The notes: generated by a model not told the origin, from the letters alone. DNA of 48,311 nt from an uncultured Truepera sp. (GCA_902806425.1 CADCWP010000316.1:1-48311), one strand, 5' to 3'. Counted from the stretch's first letter, positions 18,603 through 26,963 are shown. A program made the numbers and translations.

Positions 18603-19196
18603 GTGACGGTTCTCTCCGCCGCAACACTCCTATTTCTGGTGATGGACCCGTTTGGAAACATCCCCATCTTCTTGTCGATTCTGGAGCCCTACAGCGCGGC
18701 GCGGCGTCTGCGGATCATCGCCAGGGAGATGCTGATCGCGCTCGCCGTGCTGATGACGTTTCTTTTCGCGGGGCAGTACATACTGGACGCCCTCGGTATC
18801 TCCGAGCCGTCGCTGACGGCGGCTGGTGGCGTGGTCCTCTTTTTGATCGCGCTCAGGATGATTTTCCCCCGTGCGGGTGGGGTGATGGAGCATAGCGCCG
18901 AGGACGATGGGGAGCCTTTGGTGGTGCCGCTCGCCATACCGCTGATTGCGGGGCCATCAGCAATGGCGTCGGTGATGCTCATCATGGGCAGCGACCCCGC
19001 GAGGGCCGGTGTCTGGGCCGGAGCGGTCTTTTCGGCGTGGCTTTTGACCGGGAGCGTCCTCATGCTGGCGGTGCGGTTTTCACGCTTCTTGGGGCGGCGG
19101 GGGTTGACCGCCATTCAGCGGCTTATGGGCATGATCCTGACGGCGATAGCCATCAACATGATGCTGACGGGGATTCGTGAGTTTTTCGCGCTTTAA
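18603..19196 (+). CDS. MarC/YhgN-family integral membrane protein
   Basis: The 197-residue protein has about six hydrophobic helices and the family signature FLVMDPFGNIPIFLSIL at the N-terminus, plus PLAIPLIAGPSAMASVML in the middle and RLMGMILTAIAINMMLTGI at the end. MarC-family proteins (UPF0056) sit in the inner membrane; their transport role is unproven. Start is GTG 18603. The length is normal for the family. Confidence 0.88.
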   Translation: MTVLSAATLLFLVMDPFGNIPIFLSILEPYSAARRLRIIAREMLIALAVLMTFLFAGQYILDALGISEPSLTAAGGVVLFLIALRMIFPRAGGVMEHSAEDDGEPLVVPLAIPLIAGPSAMASVMLIMGSDPARAGVWAGAVFSAWLLTGSVLMLAVRFSRFLGRRGLTAIQRLMGMILTAIAINMMLTGIREFFAL

Positions 19197-19273
19197 GTCT
19201 CGCCCTGTCGGCAGCTATCGGCGCAATTGACCAACCCCTGAGCTGCGTCGGGGCAGCGGATGTGTCCTTGAGC

Positions 19274-19301
19274 TTGACGGGGCCACCGCGCCGTCTATGG
19301 T
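19274..19301 (+). promoter_or_regulatory. leaderless promoter of the acyltransferase gene
   Basis: TTGACG (19274-19279), 16 bases, then TATGGT (19296-19301) form a promoter whose -10 ends six bases before ATG 19308. No ribosome-binding site is needed if the transcript starts at the ATG. Confidence 0.6.
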
Positions 19302-19307
19302 GAGGGT

Positions 19308-20486
19308 ATGTACACCGCTACAAAGCGTCCACGGTTGGGGTTCCTCGAGGGCATCCGGGGTTTGTGCGCGCTCTACGTGGCGCTCCTTCACACGCTGCTC
19401 TTTACCGGGCACGGCTTAGCCGCCGAAACGTACTCACCCGTATTTAGGGCACTCGCCTACGTCTTGTCGTTCGGTCATTATGCGGTCGCGGTATTTATCG
19501 TGTTGTCCGGATTTTGTCTGACGATTCCCGTCGCGCTGGCCCCGACGCGCACCCTGCGGGGCGGTTTCCGCGACTATATCGTCCGCCGCGCGCGGCGCAT
19601 TTTGCCCCCTTACTACGCCGCGCTGGCGCTTTTTGTCACGCTGATCGTTCTTGTGCCGGTTCTGAGCACGCCCGCGGGCACCGCGTGGGACTCGAAGCTT
19701 CCGCTGACCTGGGACGCTCTGGTGTCGCACCTACTGCTCATTCACAACATCTATCCCGGCTGGATGTTTAAGATCGACGGGCCGATGTGGACGGTGGCCA
19801 CCGAGTGGCAGATTTACTTTCTCTTCCCGCTCCTCCTGCTGGTGTGGCGGCGGCTGAACTTGGCCGCCACGGTCGCCTTCGCGCTCTCTCTAAGCATCGT
19901 GCCGCAGCTTCTGCTGCCGTCGCAGCTGAGTTTGCGCTGGCTGCACCCCTGGTATTTCGGGTTGTTCGCCCTGGGTATGGCGGGCGCAGTTGTGGCGTTT
20001 TCGCCGTCGCCGTTTTGGGAGCGGGTGCGGCGGTTGCCGTGGCGTCCTCTGGCGGGGTTTGGAACCGCTTTGGTGCTCGCAACCTTGGTCGTCGGCGACA
20101 CCTATCTCCGGCTCCCGACCTACCTGAACGAGACCCTGATAGGTTTCGGCGTGGGCCTAATCTTGGTCCACTACACGCTTACGGAGCGTGCGGGGCGTGC
20201 GTCACCGCGTCTGAACTTTTTGGGTTGCCGCCCCATCGTTCTGCTAGGAACCTTTTCGTACAGCATCTACCTCGTTCACAGCCCGCTGTTAGGACTGTTT
20301 AACCTGCTCACGCTTCATCTGACGCTCTCCTCGGACGTGCGGTTTTTGATGATGCTGTTCGTGGCGCTACCCGTCGTGCTCGGGTGCTCGTACCTGTTTT
20401 ACCGGGTCGTCGAACGCCGCTTTCTGCCCGGTCATCTGCGGGCACCGAAGCCGCGTCCCATACCGCTCACTACCGCGCGCAGCTGA
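19308..20486 (+). CDS. acyltransferase 3 family membrane protein
   Basis: The 392-residue protein has around ten hydrophobic helices. Signature parts are LGFLEGIRGLCALYVALLHTLLF with the catalytic His, VLSGFCLTIPVALAP and RRARRILPPYYAAL. The C-terminal FLGCRPIVLLGTFSYSIYLVHSPL is also typical. Family members O-acylate cell-surface sugars, lipids or antibiotics using acyl-CoA. The substrate is not predictable here, and no glycan cluster is adjacent. The short hydrophilic C-terminus ends just before the lysK promoter. Confidence 0.88.
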   Translation: MYTATKRPRLGFLEGIRGLCALYVALLHTLLFTGHGLAAETYSPVFRALAYVLSFGHYAVAVFIVLSGFCLTIPVALAPTRTLRGGFRDYIVRRARRILPPYYAALALFVTLIVLVPVLSTPAGTAWDSKLPLTWDALVSHLLLIHNIYPGWMFKIDGPMWTVATEWQIYFLFPLLLLVWRRLNLAATVAFALSLSIVPQLLLPSQLSLRWLHPWYFGLFALGMAGAVVAFSPSPFWERVRRLPWRPLAGFGTALVLATLVVGDTYLRLPTYLNETLIGFGVGLILVHYTLTERAGRASPRLNFLGCRPIVLLGTFSYSIYLVHSPLLGLFNLLTLHLTLSSDVRFLMMLFVALPVVLGCSYLFYRVVERRFLPGHLRAPKPRPIPLTTARS

Positions 20487-20525
20487 GGTTGGGGTCTAGG
20501 TTAAAGTATGGGACCGCCTGCCCGC

Positions 20526-20531
20526 TAGAAT
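20526..20531 (+). promoter_or_regulatory. leaderless promoter -10 for lysK
   Basis: TAGAAT (20526-20531) ends six bases before the lysK GTG at 20538, with only G residues between. TTAAAG at 20501-20506 is a weak -35 candidate at 19 bases. This would give lysK its own leaderless transcript. Confidence 0.5.
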
Positions 20532-20537
20532 TGGGGG

Positions 20538-21623
20538 GTGATCGACGCCGCTACCCTCCTCGAGCGCACCCTAACCATCTCCAGCCCGTCGGGTTCCGAA
20601 GTCGGGGTCGCCCACTTTTTGGTCTCGCAGATGGGGGCCTTTTGCGACGAAGCCTTCGTCGACGCCGCGGGAAACGCGGTCGGGCGCATTGGCACGGGGC
20701 CGGTGGGCGTCTACGTTTTGGGTCATATCGACACGGTTCCGGGCGATATTCCGGTGCGGGTGGAGGGCGGCGCCCTCTACGGGCGCGGTGCGGTCGATGC
20801 CAAGGGGCCGTTCTGCGCGGCGGTAGCGGCTGCGGCGTCGCTTTCCGATGCCGTAAAGGACGCGCTTACCCTGACCCTGATCGGCGCGGTTGAGGAGGAA
20901 GCGCCCACGAGCAAGGGTGCTCGCTACGCGCTGCTAACGTACCCCAAGCCCGATTTTGTCATCGTTGGCGAACCCTCCGGTTGGGACGCCCTGACCTTAG
21001 GCTATAAGGGGCGCTTGGTTCTAAAGCTGAGCCTCGAGAAACCCAACTTCCACAGCGCCGGAGACGACACGACCGCCGCCGAAGACGCCGTGACCTGCTG
21101 GGGGCGGGTCAAAGCTTGGGCTGAAGGCGTTTCGGGTACGGGCTTCGACCGGGTGCAGGCGGCGCTGCAAAGCTTGAACACCGACTCCGACGGCCTCACG
21201 CAGAGGGCGCAAGCCGTGATCGGGCTGCGTTTGCCGCCCGCGTGGCCGCCCGAGCGGGCCGAAGGGGAGCTGCTCGCGGCGCTGGGCTCCGGGTTCCCCG
21301 GTCTGAGAGCAGAGGTTCTCGGGCGCGAGCAGCCCTACCGCGGCCCTAAAGACACCGCGCTCACGCGGGCCTTTCGCGTCGCCATACGCGCAGCGGGAGG
21401 CGTTCCCCGCTTTAAACTCAAAACCGGCACGGCGGATATGAACGTGGTCGCGCCGCATTGGAACGTGCCGATGCTGGCCTACGGCCCCGGCGATTCGGCC
21501 CTGGACCACACGCCCCATGAGCACGTCGAACTCGCTGAACTCGAGCGGGCCGTGGGGGTGCTCGCCGCCACTTTCGAGGGGCTTGCTTTTGCACCGCACG
21601 TCAGGGCCAACCGAAGCGGATAA
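20538..21623 (+). CDS. lysK: LysW-lysine/ornithine hydrolase LysK
   Basis: The 361-residue M20-family metallopeptidase releases lysine from the C-terminus of LysW, the last step of the pathway. Metal ligands are seen in LGHIDTVPGDIPVRVEGG (His, about residue 60), GRGAVDAKGPFCAAV (Asp), GAVEEEAPTSKGARY (the Glu pair) and VGEPSGWDALTLGYKGRL. The closing DHTPHEHVELAELERAV supplies the last His. The sequence is of the short LysK type rather than ArgE or DapE. The start is GTG 20538. Its 3' end overlaps the convergent metallophosphoesterase by 23 bases. Confidence 0.9.
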   Translation: MIDAATLLERTLTISSPSGSEVGVAHFLVSQMGAFCDEAFVDAAGNAVGRIGTGPVGVYVLGHIDTVPGDIPVRVEGGALYGRGAVDAKGPFCAAVAAAASLSDAVKDALTLTLIGAVEEEAPTSKGARYALLTYPKPDFVIVGEPSGWDALTLGYKGRLVLKLSLEKPNFHSAGDDTTAAEDAVTCWGRVKAWAEGVSGTGFDRVQAALQSLNTDSDGLTQRAQAVIGLRLPPAWPPERAEGELLAALGSGFPGLRAEVLGREQPYRGPKDTALTRAFRVAIRAAGGVPRFKLKTGTADMNVVAPHWNVPMLAYGPGDSALDHTPHEHVELAELERAVGVLAATFEGLAFAPHVRANRSG

Positions 21624-22425
21624 ACGCCCCTACCGCGCGCTCCAAACTGAGCGCGCCGCCCGCCGACCAGCGCGCGTAACCGCGTAGAAACGGGATGAGC
21701 TGCGGCGTGGCGTGGGCGACTTCACGGTAGAAAAGACGCGCCATCGGTCCCGCTTCCTCGAGGTAGCCCGACGCCCCAAAACGGCTCAGCGTCGCCTCGA
21801 CGTCGTAGGGCACTGAGTAAAAGTCAGGCTGCCAGCCGTCTTTGTGGCGAGTGAGCACCGCGTACTGCGCTTCGGGGAGGCCGCTCAGCGGAATCCCGAC
21901 CGAGCCGTTCGTGATGAGCTGGTGCGTCCGCCAGAGGCGGGTAGCCGCCACATGGTCGTGTCCACGGACGACGTAACGCGCCCTCAGGTTCGGAAACATC
22001 TCCGTGAGTACTTCTTCCGAGGTATAAGCGTTTAAGTTGTCGTGGTCGCTGCGGAGCGAAGCGTGAACGAACAGCAGGTCGGGCGCTCCCGGCAGGCCGA
22101 GGCTCGGGGGCAACCGTCCGAGCGTCCGGCGCACCGCCTCACCCAACTGCCGCACCGCCCAAGCGACCGGCGCGAACTGCGGCGTCGCCCAGGCCGGGGG
22201 TGCCGCCGCCGTGCCGAACGTCGCTACATACGCTTCGTGATTGCCGCGCAGGATGGGGCACCCCAGCGCTTTGGCGCGCTCCCAACAGGCCAGCGAGTCG
22301 GCTGCACCGACGACGATATCGCCGACTACGACGAAACCGTCCGGGTTCAAACGGTAGGCGTGCTCCAGGACGGCCTCGAGCGCCGCTAAGTTGCCGTGAA
22401 TATCACCCAGAACAGCGAGCCTCAT
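21601..22425 (-). CDS. metallophosphoesterase
   Basis: The 274-residue calcineurin-like phosphoesterase starts MRLAVLGDIHGNLAALEAVL (the D-x-H motif). VVVGDIVVGAADS supplies the G-D-x-V/x motif, ILRGNHEAYV the GNHE motif, and VVRGHDHVAA and INTGSVG-like ITNGSVGIPL follow. The family cleaves phosphoesters with a two-metal centre; YfcE-like and diadenosine tetraphosphatase-like members share this layout. The substrate is unknown. The ATG at 22425 is the obvious start. It follows the cohesin-dockerin operon on the same strand after 166 non-coding bases. Confidence 0.9.
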   Translation of the reverse strand: MRLAVLGDIHGNLAALEAVLEHAYRLNPDGFVVVGDIVVGAADSLACWERAKALGCPILRGNHEAYVATFGTAAAPPAWATPQFAPVAWAVRQLGEAVRRTLGRLPPSLGLPGAPDLLFVHASLRSDHDNLNAYTSEEVLTEMFPNLRARYVVRGHDHVAATRLWRTHQLITNGSVGIPLSGLPEAQYAVLTRHKDGWQPDFYSVPYDVEATLSRFGASGYLEEAGPMARLFYREVAHATPQLIPFLRGYARWSAGGALSLERAVGAFIRFGWP

Positions 22426-22591
22426 CGTCTACTACCTTACACGCAGCGTGAGCATTGACCAAGAAGGTGTCACGGTGCCTGACGGGTGAGAGCTCGAGAC
22501 CAACGCTTCACCGTGGGTCGGGAGTTTGCTGGCATGTCCACCTGTACCGCTCGGACATCTCGCTTAGCTATACCCACTCCACCACACAACC

Positions 22592-23398
22592 TTAATACCC
22601 GCCCCCCGACGTTGCCCCGCCGGACACACTGCCGCCCGACCCTGTGCCTCCTGATACCGTGCCTCCTGATACCGTGCCGCCTGACATACTGCCCCCCGAC
22701 ATGCTCCCGATGCCCGGTGCCCCACCCGTTTCGGGAGGCGTTTCGGCGGGTGCGCCGAAAGTGTAGGCGTCGCGCAAGCGGTCTAGGTCGGCGCGGTTGA
22801 CCACGCCGTTGTCGTCGATGTCGGCGGGCAAACTGACGCCGGTCTCACCGAACGCCGTGCTGAAGTCGGCCAGATCGTAAAAGTCCACCACGCCGTCCTG
22901 ATTGATGTCCTCGGCAACAAACGCCGCGAGCGCCCGGAGCGCCGCCTCGTCGGCGGGGGTCAGCTCGGCGTCCGCCTCCTGCGGGATCGCTGGGTTCATC
23001 ACGCTGCGCGTTCCGGGAGCCGCGCTGAGACCGCCGAGCAGCCCGAGTTCATGCGTCAAGGCCCGGTCACTCGGTTCGGCGGGGTTTAGAAGAACTTCGG
23101 TCGTCGGGTTCGGGGTGCGCTGAACGGTCAGTGAAAAGGTGTCGCTGCCGAAGCGCTCGCCGTCGCCGTAGCGGATGACGTTGGGCGCGTCCTCGGTCTC
23201 GCTGGCCTCGAACTCGCTGCCCTCCACCCCGCTCCAGCGGGCACCGGCACGCTCGACGCGTTCGCTTAACCCCTCAGGGCCGCCTTCAGCGTCAATGCGG
23301 TAGTCGAAAGCGAAGGCTAAACCACCCAAGACGAGCGCGGTGAAAAGGGGCCATTTGAGGAGGCGGCTCCCAACCCGACCTACCTGAAACCGACTCAC
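22592..23398 (-). CDS. exported dockerin protein with degenerate matrixin-like domain
   Basis: The 268-residue protein has a signal or anchor helix (residues 14-31, LKWPLFTALVLGGLAFAF). Residues 35-150 resemble a matrixin-type metalloprotease: VLLNPAEPSDRALTHELGLLGGL followed by SVMNPAIP. The zinc motif HExxHxxGxxH keeps only the first His and Glu, so catalysis is unlikely. Residues 173-210 hold two dockerin/EF-hand loops, DINQDGVVDFYDL and DIDDNGVVNRADL, each with the calcium-ligand spacing of type I dockerin. The last 40 residues are a Gly/Ser-rich tail (SGGTV, SGGSM repeats). The GTG start overlaps the upstream gene stop by four bases. It is the third gene of a three-gene operon. Confidence 0.8.
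   Translation of the reverse strand: MSRFQVGRVGSRLLKWPLFTALVLGGLAFAFDYRIDAEGGPEGLSERVERAGARWSGVEGSEFEASETEDAPNVIRYGDGERFGSDTFSLTVQRTPNPTTEVLLNPAEPSDRALTHELGLLGGLSAAPGTRSVMNPAIPQEADAELTPADEAALRALAAFVAEDINQDGVVDFYDLADFSTAFGETGVSLPADIDDNGVVNRADLDRLRDAYTFGAPAETPPETGGAPGIGSMSGGSMSGGTVSGGTVSGGTGSGGSVSGGATSGGGY
22601..22705. repeat. 15-bp tandem repeats coding the Gly/Ser tail
   Basis: About six to seven 15-base units of the type CCTCCTGATACCGTG on the plus strand encode pentapeptides of the form S-G-G-T-V on the minus strand. The two central units are identical; the others differ at a few bases. Such an array can change length by slippage without leaving frame. Confidence 0.8.
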
Positions 23399-23919
23399 TG
23401 GGCCGCCTCGAGCCGTGCGGCGAGGGCGTCCAAGACCGCCGTCTGGTCGGCTCCTTCACCGTCACGGAGGATTCGGCCCGCGTCGTCTAGGCTCAGGAGT
23501 CGCCCCGTCAGGTCCTCGAAACCGCCTGGCGTCGCGCGCCAGAGTCCCTGCGAAAAGCCCACGATGGGCGAGTAGAAGGGGGCGTCGTAGGCCAGCACGA
23601 GTACCTCGTCGCCGCGCCTGAACTCGGGCATTCCCTCGACCTCCACGCTCCGGCCGTCCGGCAGGGTGCCGCCGTAAAAAGAGAGCGTCACGGTCTCCTC
23701 CAGCTCACCCGTGAGCGGCCTCGAGACCGTGAACGTCACCTGCGTATACGGCTCGCCCTCTCTGGGTTCGACACTGACCTCCGACACCGTGCCCGAAAAC
23801 CCCAGCTCGGCGCGGGCAATAAGTTCGTCCAAACTCAGCTCCCGGTAGGTCGTCGCCGAGGCGAAGCTGAGCATAAGAAGTGCCGTCAGCAAAGCGTTTT
23901 TCACAGGTTTAAAGGCCAT
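23395..23919 (-). CDS. exported protein of matrixin-neighbour type
   Basis: The 174-residue product, taken from ATG 23919, has a clear signal peptide (NALLTALLMLSFASA). The mature part starts YRELSLDELIARAELGFSGTVSEV, then TQVTFTVSRPLTGELEETVTLSFYGG and GMPEFRRGDEVLVLAYD. This pattern (a domain with a G-x-V strand, a TGxxxxxVTL strand and FxxGDEVLV) occurs in secreted unknown proteins that in my recollection often sit beside matrixin-like genes. The function is unknown. The longer upstream reading would lie inside the lipoprotein gene; the ATG overlaps it by 11 bases. It ends in a four-base overlap with the dockerin gene. Confidence 0.75.
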   Translation of the reverse strand: MAFKPVKNALLTALLMLSFASATTYRELSLDELIARAELGFSGTVSEVSVEPREGEPYTQVTFTVSRPLTGELEETVTLSFYGGTLPDGRSVEVEGMPEFRRGDEVLVLAYDAPFYSPIVGFSQGLWRATPGGFEDLTGRLLSLDDAGRILRDGEGADQTAVLDALAARLEAAQ

Positions 23920-24754
23920 CGGTGTCCCCTGGATCGTCCGTCTCCTCTTGGCTGTCGGGTATCCCATTGTCATTCAAATCATCCTCGTCTATCCCGCTGC
24001 CATCCGTCTCACCCGTTCCCTCGGTCTGCTCGTCCCCTGAGTCGGCGCTGTCCTGAGTGCTCGAGAAACCGTGCTCGCCCTCGCGCGACCTGTACTCGGT
24101 GCGGGCCTCGAGCGTCAGGGTGTTGGGCTCGACGGGGCGCAGCTCGAACGAGAACAGTTCGGCGTCCCCGTTTAAGCTCGGCCCTAAAAAGGCTAGGTCG
24201 ACACTCAGCTGCCCCTCGCGGGCGCTCTGCAACACCGTCAGGCTGCCCTGCGCGGCGCGCACGCTGCCGCCGACGAAGGTAAACAGCGTCTCGTCCCACG
24301 TCACCTGCGTCCGTAGCGCCTGCAAACTCCGCGCCTCGCGCACGCTGATAGGAATCCGCACCGCGCTGCTGACCGTCGTCGCCGGAACGTTTAAGACCAG
24401 TTCGGCGGGGGGCGCGGTCGTTACAGAAACGGTGTAGTCCTCGACCGCCTGCGAGAGGTTGGCGTCCGAGACCTGAAGCGAGAAGTCGAAGCTGCCCACC
24501 TCGGTTGGCGTCCCGCTCAGCGAGCCGTTCTCGAGGGTCAGGCCCGGCGGCAAACGCCCGCTCCGCACCTCGAAATTGTAGGGGGCGAGCCCGCCGGTCA
24601 CCACGAAGTCGAAGGTGTAGTCCTCACCGATATAGGCCGGGTCGATAGTCGAGCTGAACAGGCTCAGCGCCTCACCGTTACCGGGCGCGTCGAGTTCGCC
24701 GCACCCGGCGCTCAGCACGAGCAGGAGCGGAAGCAGGGGACGAGAAAGCTTCAT
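23909..24754 (-). CDS. lipoprotein with Ig-like and cohesin-like domains
   Basis: The 281-residue protein begins MKLSRPLLPLLLVLSAGCGEL, a lipoprotein signal peptide with its lipid-accepting Cys. Residues about 30-118 form a putative Ig (He_PIG) domain, recognised by GGLAPYNFEVRSGRLPPGLTL and GSLSGTPTEVGSFDFS. Residues about 120-220 resemble cohesin: RIPISVREARSLQALRTQVTWD, LFTFVGGS and AELFSFELRP. The C-terminus is very acidic and has a calcium-binding-like DLNDNGIPDSQEE. A TTG two codons upstream is closer to the AAGGTG ribosome site, so it could be the real start. It is the first gene of the operon with the dockerin protein; pairing of the two is inferred. Confidence 0.8.
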   Translation of the reverse strand: MKLSRPLLPLLLVLSAGCGELDAPGNGEALSLFSSTIDPAYIGEDYTFDFVVTGGLAPYNFEVRSGRLPPGLTLENGSLSGTPTEVGSFDFSLQVSDANLSQAVEDYTVSVTTAPPAELVLNVPATTVSSAVRIPISVREARSLQALRTQVTWDETLFTFVGGSVRAAQGSLTVLQSAREGQLSVDLAFLGPSLNGDAELFSFELRPVEPNTLTLEARTEYRSREGEHGFSSTQDSADSGDEQTEGTGETDGSGIDEDDLNDNGIPDSQEETDDPGDTDGL

Positions 24755-24810
24755 AGGCAAGAGCCTATCACCTTGTAGATTAGAAGCCCTCCGCAGCGTA
24801 CCCTTGGGGC

Positions 24811-25380
24811 GTGACGCAAACCCTGGAAGCTGTTCGCGCCGTGGCCGAGCGGGCGTGCGCGGCCCCCACCAACGCTTTTGGTTACGGCATCTGGACGCAC
24901 CATATCGTTTTCGTGGTGAGCTTTGGCCGTGAGCTGAGCCTTGTGTTAGGGGCCGACGCCGAGATCGTCGAACTCGCCGCGCTTTTGCACGACTACGCCG
25001 GTATCAAAGACGTGCGCCTCGAGCCTGAGCACCACCGCCACGGCACCGACGAAGCGCGGCGGCTTTTGGGCGCGTTGAACTATCCGCCGGAGCGGACCGA
25101 ATGGGTCGCGGCCTGCATCCTCACGCACCGGGCGAGTCGGGGGCTGGAGCCGGAGACGCTCGAGGCTCGCTGTGTGGCGTCCGCCGACGGGATGGCGCAC
25201 ATCGCGCAGGTACCGTCGTTGCTGAGGCTCGCCTACGTCGAGAAGGGTCTGAGCGTTGGAGCAGGCGCCGCCTGGGTCGCCGCCAAGCTGAGGCGCTCCT
25301 ACGGCAAGCTCTGCCCGGAGGCGAAGGGAATTATAGAGGCGCGGTATCACGCCGCTTTGGAAACGTTAGAGACCGCTTGA
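24811..25380 (+). CDS. HD-domain phosphohydrolase
   Basis: The 189-residue protein has the HD metal site: His in IWTHHIVFVV, the HD pair in ELAALLHDYAGIKDV, and a downstream His in CILTHRASRG with Asp in VASADGMAHI. Such proteins hydrolyse nucleotides or other phosphomonoesters; the substrate is unknown. The start is GTG 24811, 57 bases from the divergent lipoprotein start. It is followed by the amylase with 21 bases between, but the amylase seems to have its own promoter. Confidence 0.85.
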   Translation: MTQTLEAVRAVAERACAAPTNAFGYGIWTHHIVFVVSFGRELSLVLGADAEIVELAALLHDYAGIKDVRLEPEHHRHGTDEARRLLGALNYPPERTEWVAACILTHRASRGLEPETLEARCVASADGMAHIAQVPSLLRLAYVEKGLSVGAGAAWVAAKLRRSYGKLCPEAKGIIEARYHAALETLETA

Positions 25381-25390
25381 GGTGCCCTGC

Positions 25391-25396
25391 TACAAT
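25391..25396 (+). promoter_or_regulatory. leaderless promoter -10 for the amylase
   Basis: TACAAT (25391-25396) ends five bases before ATG 25402 with no ribosome site between. A clear -35 is not seen. It fits the leaderless pattern of this window. Confidence 0.5.
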
Positions 25397-25401
25397 GGGC
25401 T

Positions 25402-26889
25402 ATGAAAAAACGTATGCTCGTGCTGCTGGCGCTTTTCGGTGTGGCAGCGGCCCAACCCGCCGACGGAACGGTCTTTTACGAAATCTTTTTGCGTTCGTTC
25501 CAAGACTCTGACGGCGACGGCGTCGGCGACCTGAAGGGTGCGACCGAACGTCTGGATTACCTCCAAGACTTAGGCGTCGGCGGGATTTGGCTCATGCCGC
25601 TCCACGCGAGCCCGAGCTACCACGGCTACGACGTGACGGACTACAAAAGTGTCAACCCCGACTACGGCACGCTTGAAGCCCTCAAGGCGTTTCTGGCCGC
25701 CGCTCACGAACGTGGCATGGATGTGATTTTGGATTTGGTCGTCAACCACACGTCGTCCGAGCATCCGTGGTTCGTGCAGGCCGAGGCGGGTGGTTCGCGT
25801 TACCGAAACTTTTACAGCTTCCGCAATGAGGACCCCGGCTGGAGAGGTTTGGGCGGCCCCGCTTGGCATCCGTCCGACGACGCCTACTACCTGGGCCTTT
25901 TTTGGAGTGAGATGCCTGACCTGAATTACCGCAACCCGGCGGTGCTAAAAGAAATGCAAGGCGTTGCCCGCTACTGGCTGAATATGGGCGTGGACGGCTT
26001 CCGGGTCGACGCCATCCAGCACATACTTGAGAACGAGGGCATCATCGCCAACACGCCGGAGAACGTCGCCTGGGTCGGCGACTTCGAGGCGTTTATCAAG
26101 TCGGTGAACGAAGACGCGTACCTTGTAGGTGAGACCTGGACCGACACTGAGACCATCGTTCGCTATCACGAGCGGGCGCAGCTCGACGTGTCGTTTAACT
26201 ACCCGCTCTTCACGGCGCTCATCGCCTCGGTGCAAGACCGCAACCCGGCGGGGCTGGCCTATGTTTTGGGTGAGGACAGGCAGCTCTATCCTGAAAACGC
26301 GCGCTCCGCGACGTTCATCTCCAACCACGATCAAATTCGGCCCGGTACGGCTCTTGGTTTTTTGCGGCGCGACGAGGCGCGGCTGAAGCTGGCGGCGGGG
26401 CTGCTGCTGACGCTGCCGGGTGTGCCCTTTATCTACTACGGTGAGGAACTGGGCCTGCCCAACGGCCCCGGCGACGCCGACGAGGAGAAGCGCACGCCGA
26501 TGCCGTGGGATGCTTCTGAAAACGCAGGCTTTACCACCGGGACACCTTGGTACGCCCTCAGCAGCGACGACGCTGAGCTGACAGTGGCGGCGCAGGTGGC
26601 ACAGCCCGACTCGCTGCTAAACCACTACAAGGCGCTGGTTGCACTGCGTAAGGCGCACCCGGCACTGGCACAGGGGACGCTGATCTTGGAGTCTCAGGAG
26701 AACCCTGATGTTTTGGGATTCGTCCGCGAGTATGAGGGAGCGCGCGCCTTGGTGCTGGCGAACTTTGGCGACGAGACGCAGCTTGAGACCTCGGCGTATG
26801 CCGGAGCGACGGAGCTTCTAACAAAAAAAGAAGTAGGGGAGACGCTGACCTTAGGGGAGATGGGTATGGCGGTGCTCGAGCTGCCCTAA
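25402..26889 (+). CDS. secreted GH13 alpha-amylase family glycosidase
   Basis: The 495-residue protein has a signal peptide (MKKRMLVLLALFGVAAAQ) and a GH13 barrel. The calcium-type loop DSDGDGVGDLKG follows the first strand. The four conserved regions are seen: DLVVNHTSSEHPWF (I), GVDGFRVDAIQHI with the nucleophile Asp (II), YLVGETW with the acid Glu (III) and FISNHDQIRP (IV). A C-terminal beta domain ends with MAVLELP. The layout is that of oligo-1,6-glucosidase/trehalose synthase-like amylases, here exported. The substrate is probably an alpha-glucan or maltooligosaccharide. Confidence 0.93.
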   Translation: MKKRMLVLLALFGVAAAQPADGTVFYEIFLRSFQDSDGDGVGDLKGATERLDYLQDLGVGGIWLMPLHASPSYHGYDVTDYKSVNPDYGTLEALKAFLAAAHERGMDVILDLVVNHTSSEHPWFVQAEAGGSRYRNFYSFRNEDPGWRGLGGPAWHPSDDAYYLGLFWSEMPDLNYRNPAVLKEMQGVARYWLNMGVDGFRVDAIQHILENEGIIANTPENVAWVGDFEAFIKSVNEDAYLVGETWTDTETIVRYHERAQLDVSFNYPLFTALIASVQDRNPAGLAYVLGEDRQLYPENARSATFISNHDQIRPGTALGFLRRDEARLKLAAGLLLTLPGVPFIYYGEELGLPNGPGDADEEKRTPMPWDASENAGFTTGTPWYALSSDDAELTVAAQVAQPDSLLNHYKALVALRKAHPALAQGTLILESQENPDVLGFVREYEGARALVLANFGDETQLETSAYAGATELLTKKEVGETLTLGEMGMAVLELP

Positions 26890-26934
26890 CGGGCTACTTG
26901 GCTGACCGTAAGCGGGCTCGAGCCCACACGCTTG

Positions 26935-26963
26935 GCTAAAAAACACCTTGCGACAGGGTGTTT
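26935..26963 (-). terminator. rho-independent terminator of mnmE
   Basis: On the minus strand AAACACC and GGTGTTT form a seven-base stem around a nine-base loop, followed by a run of T residues (26935-26943 region). It lies 67 bases beyond the mnmE stop. On the plus strand no T-run follows, so it is directional. Confidence 0.65.

Noticed and set aside
20021-21599. Long minus-strand open frames opposite lysK and similar frames opposite secA, mnmE and fakA
   Set aside because: High-GC genes produce long antisense frames; these lack domains and start signals, while the sense frames have complete motifs.
26906-26936. Palindrome GGGCTCGAGCCC as terminator of the amylase
   Set aside because: The perfect palindrome leaves no loop and is not followed by a T run; the better hairpin nearby serves mnmE on the other strand.
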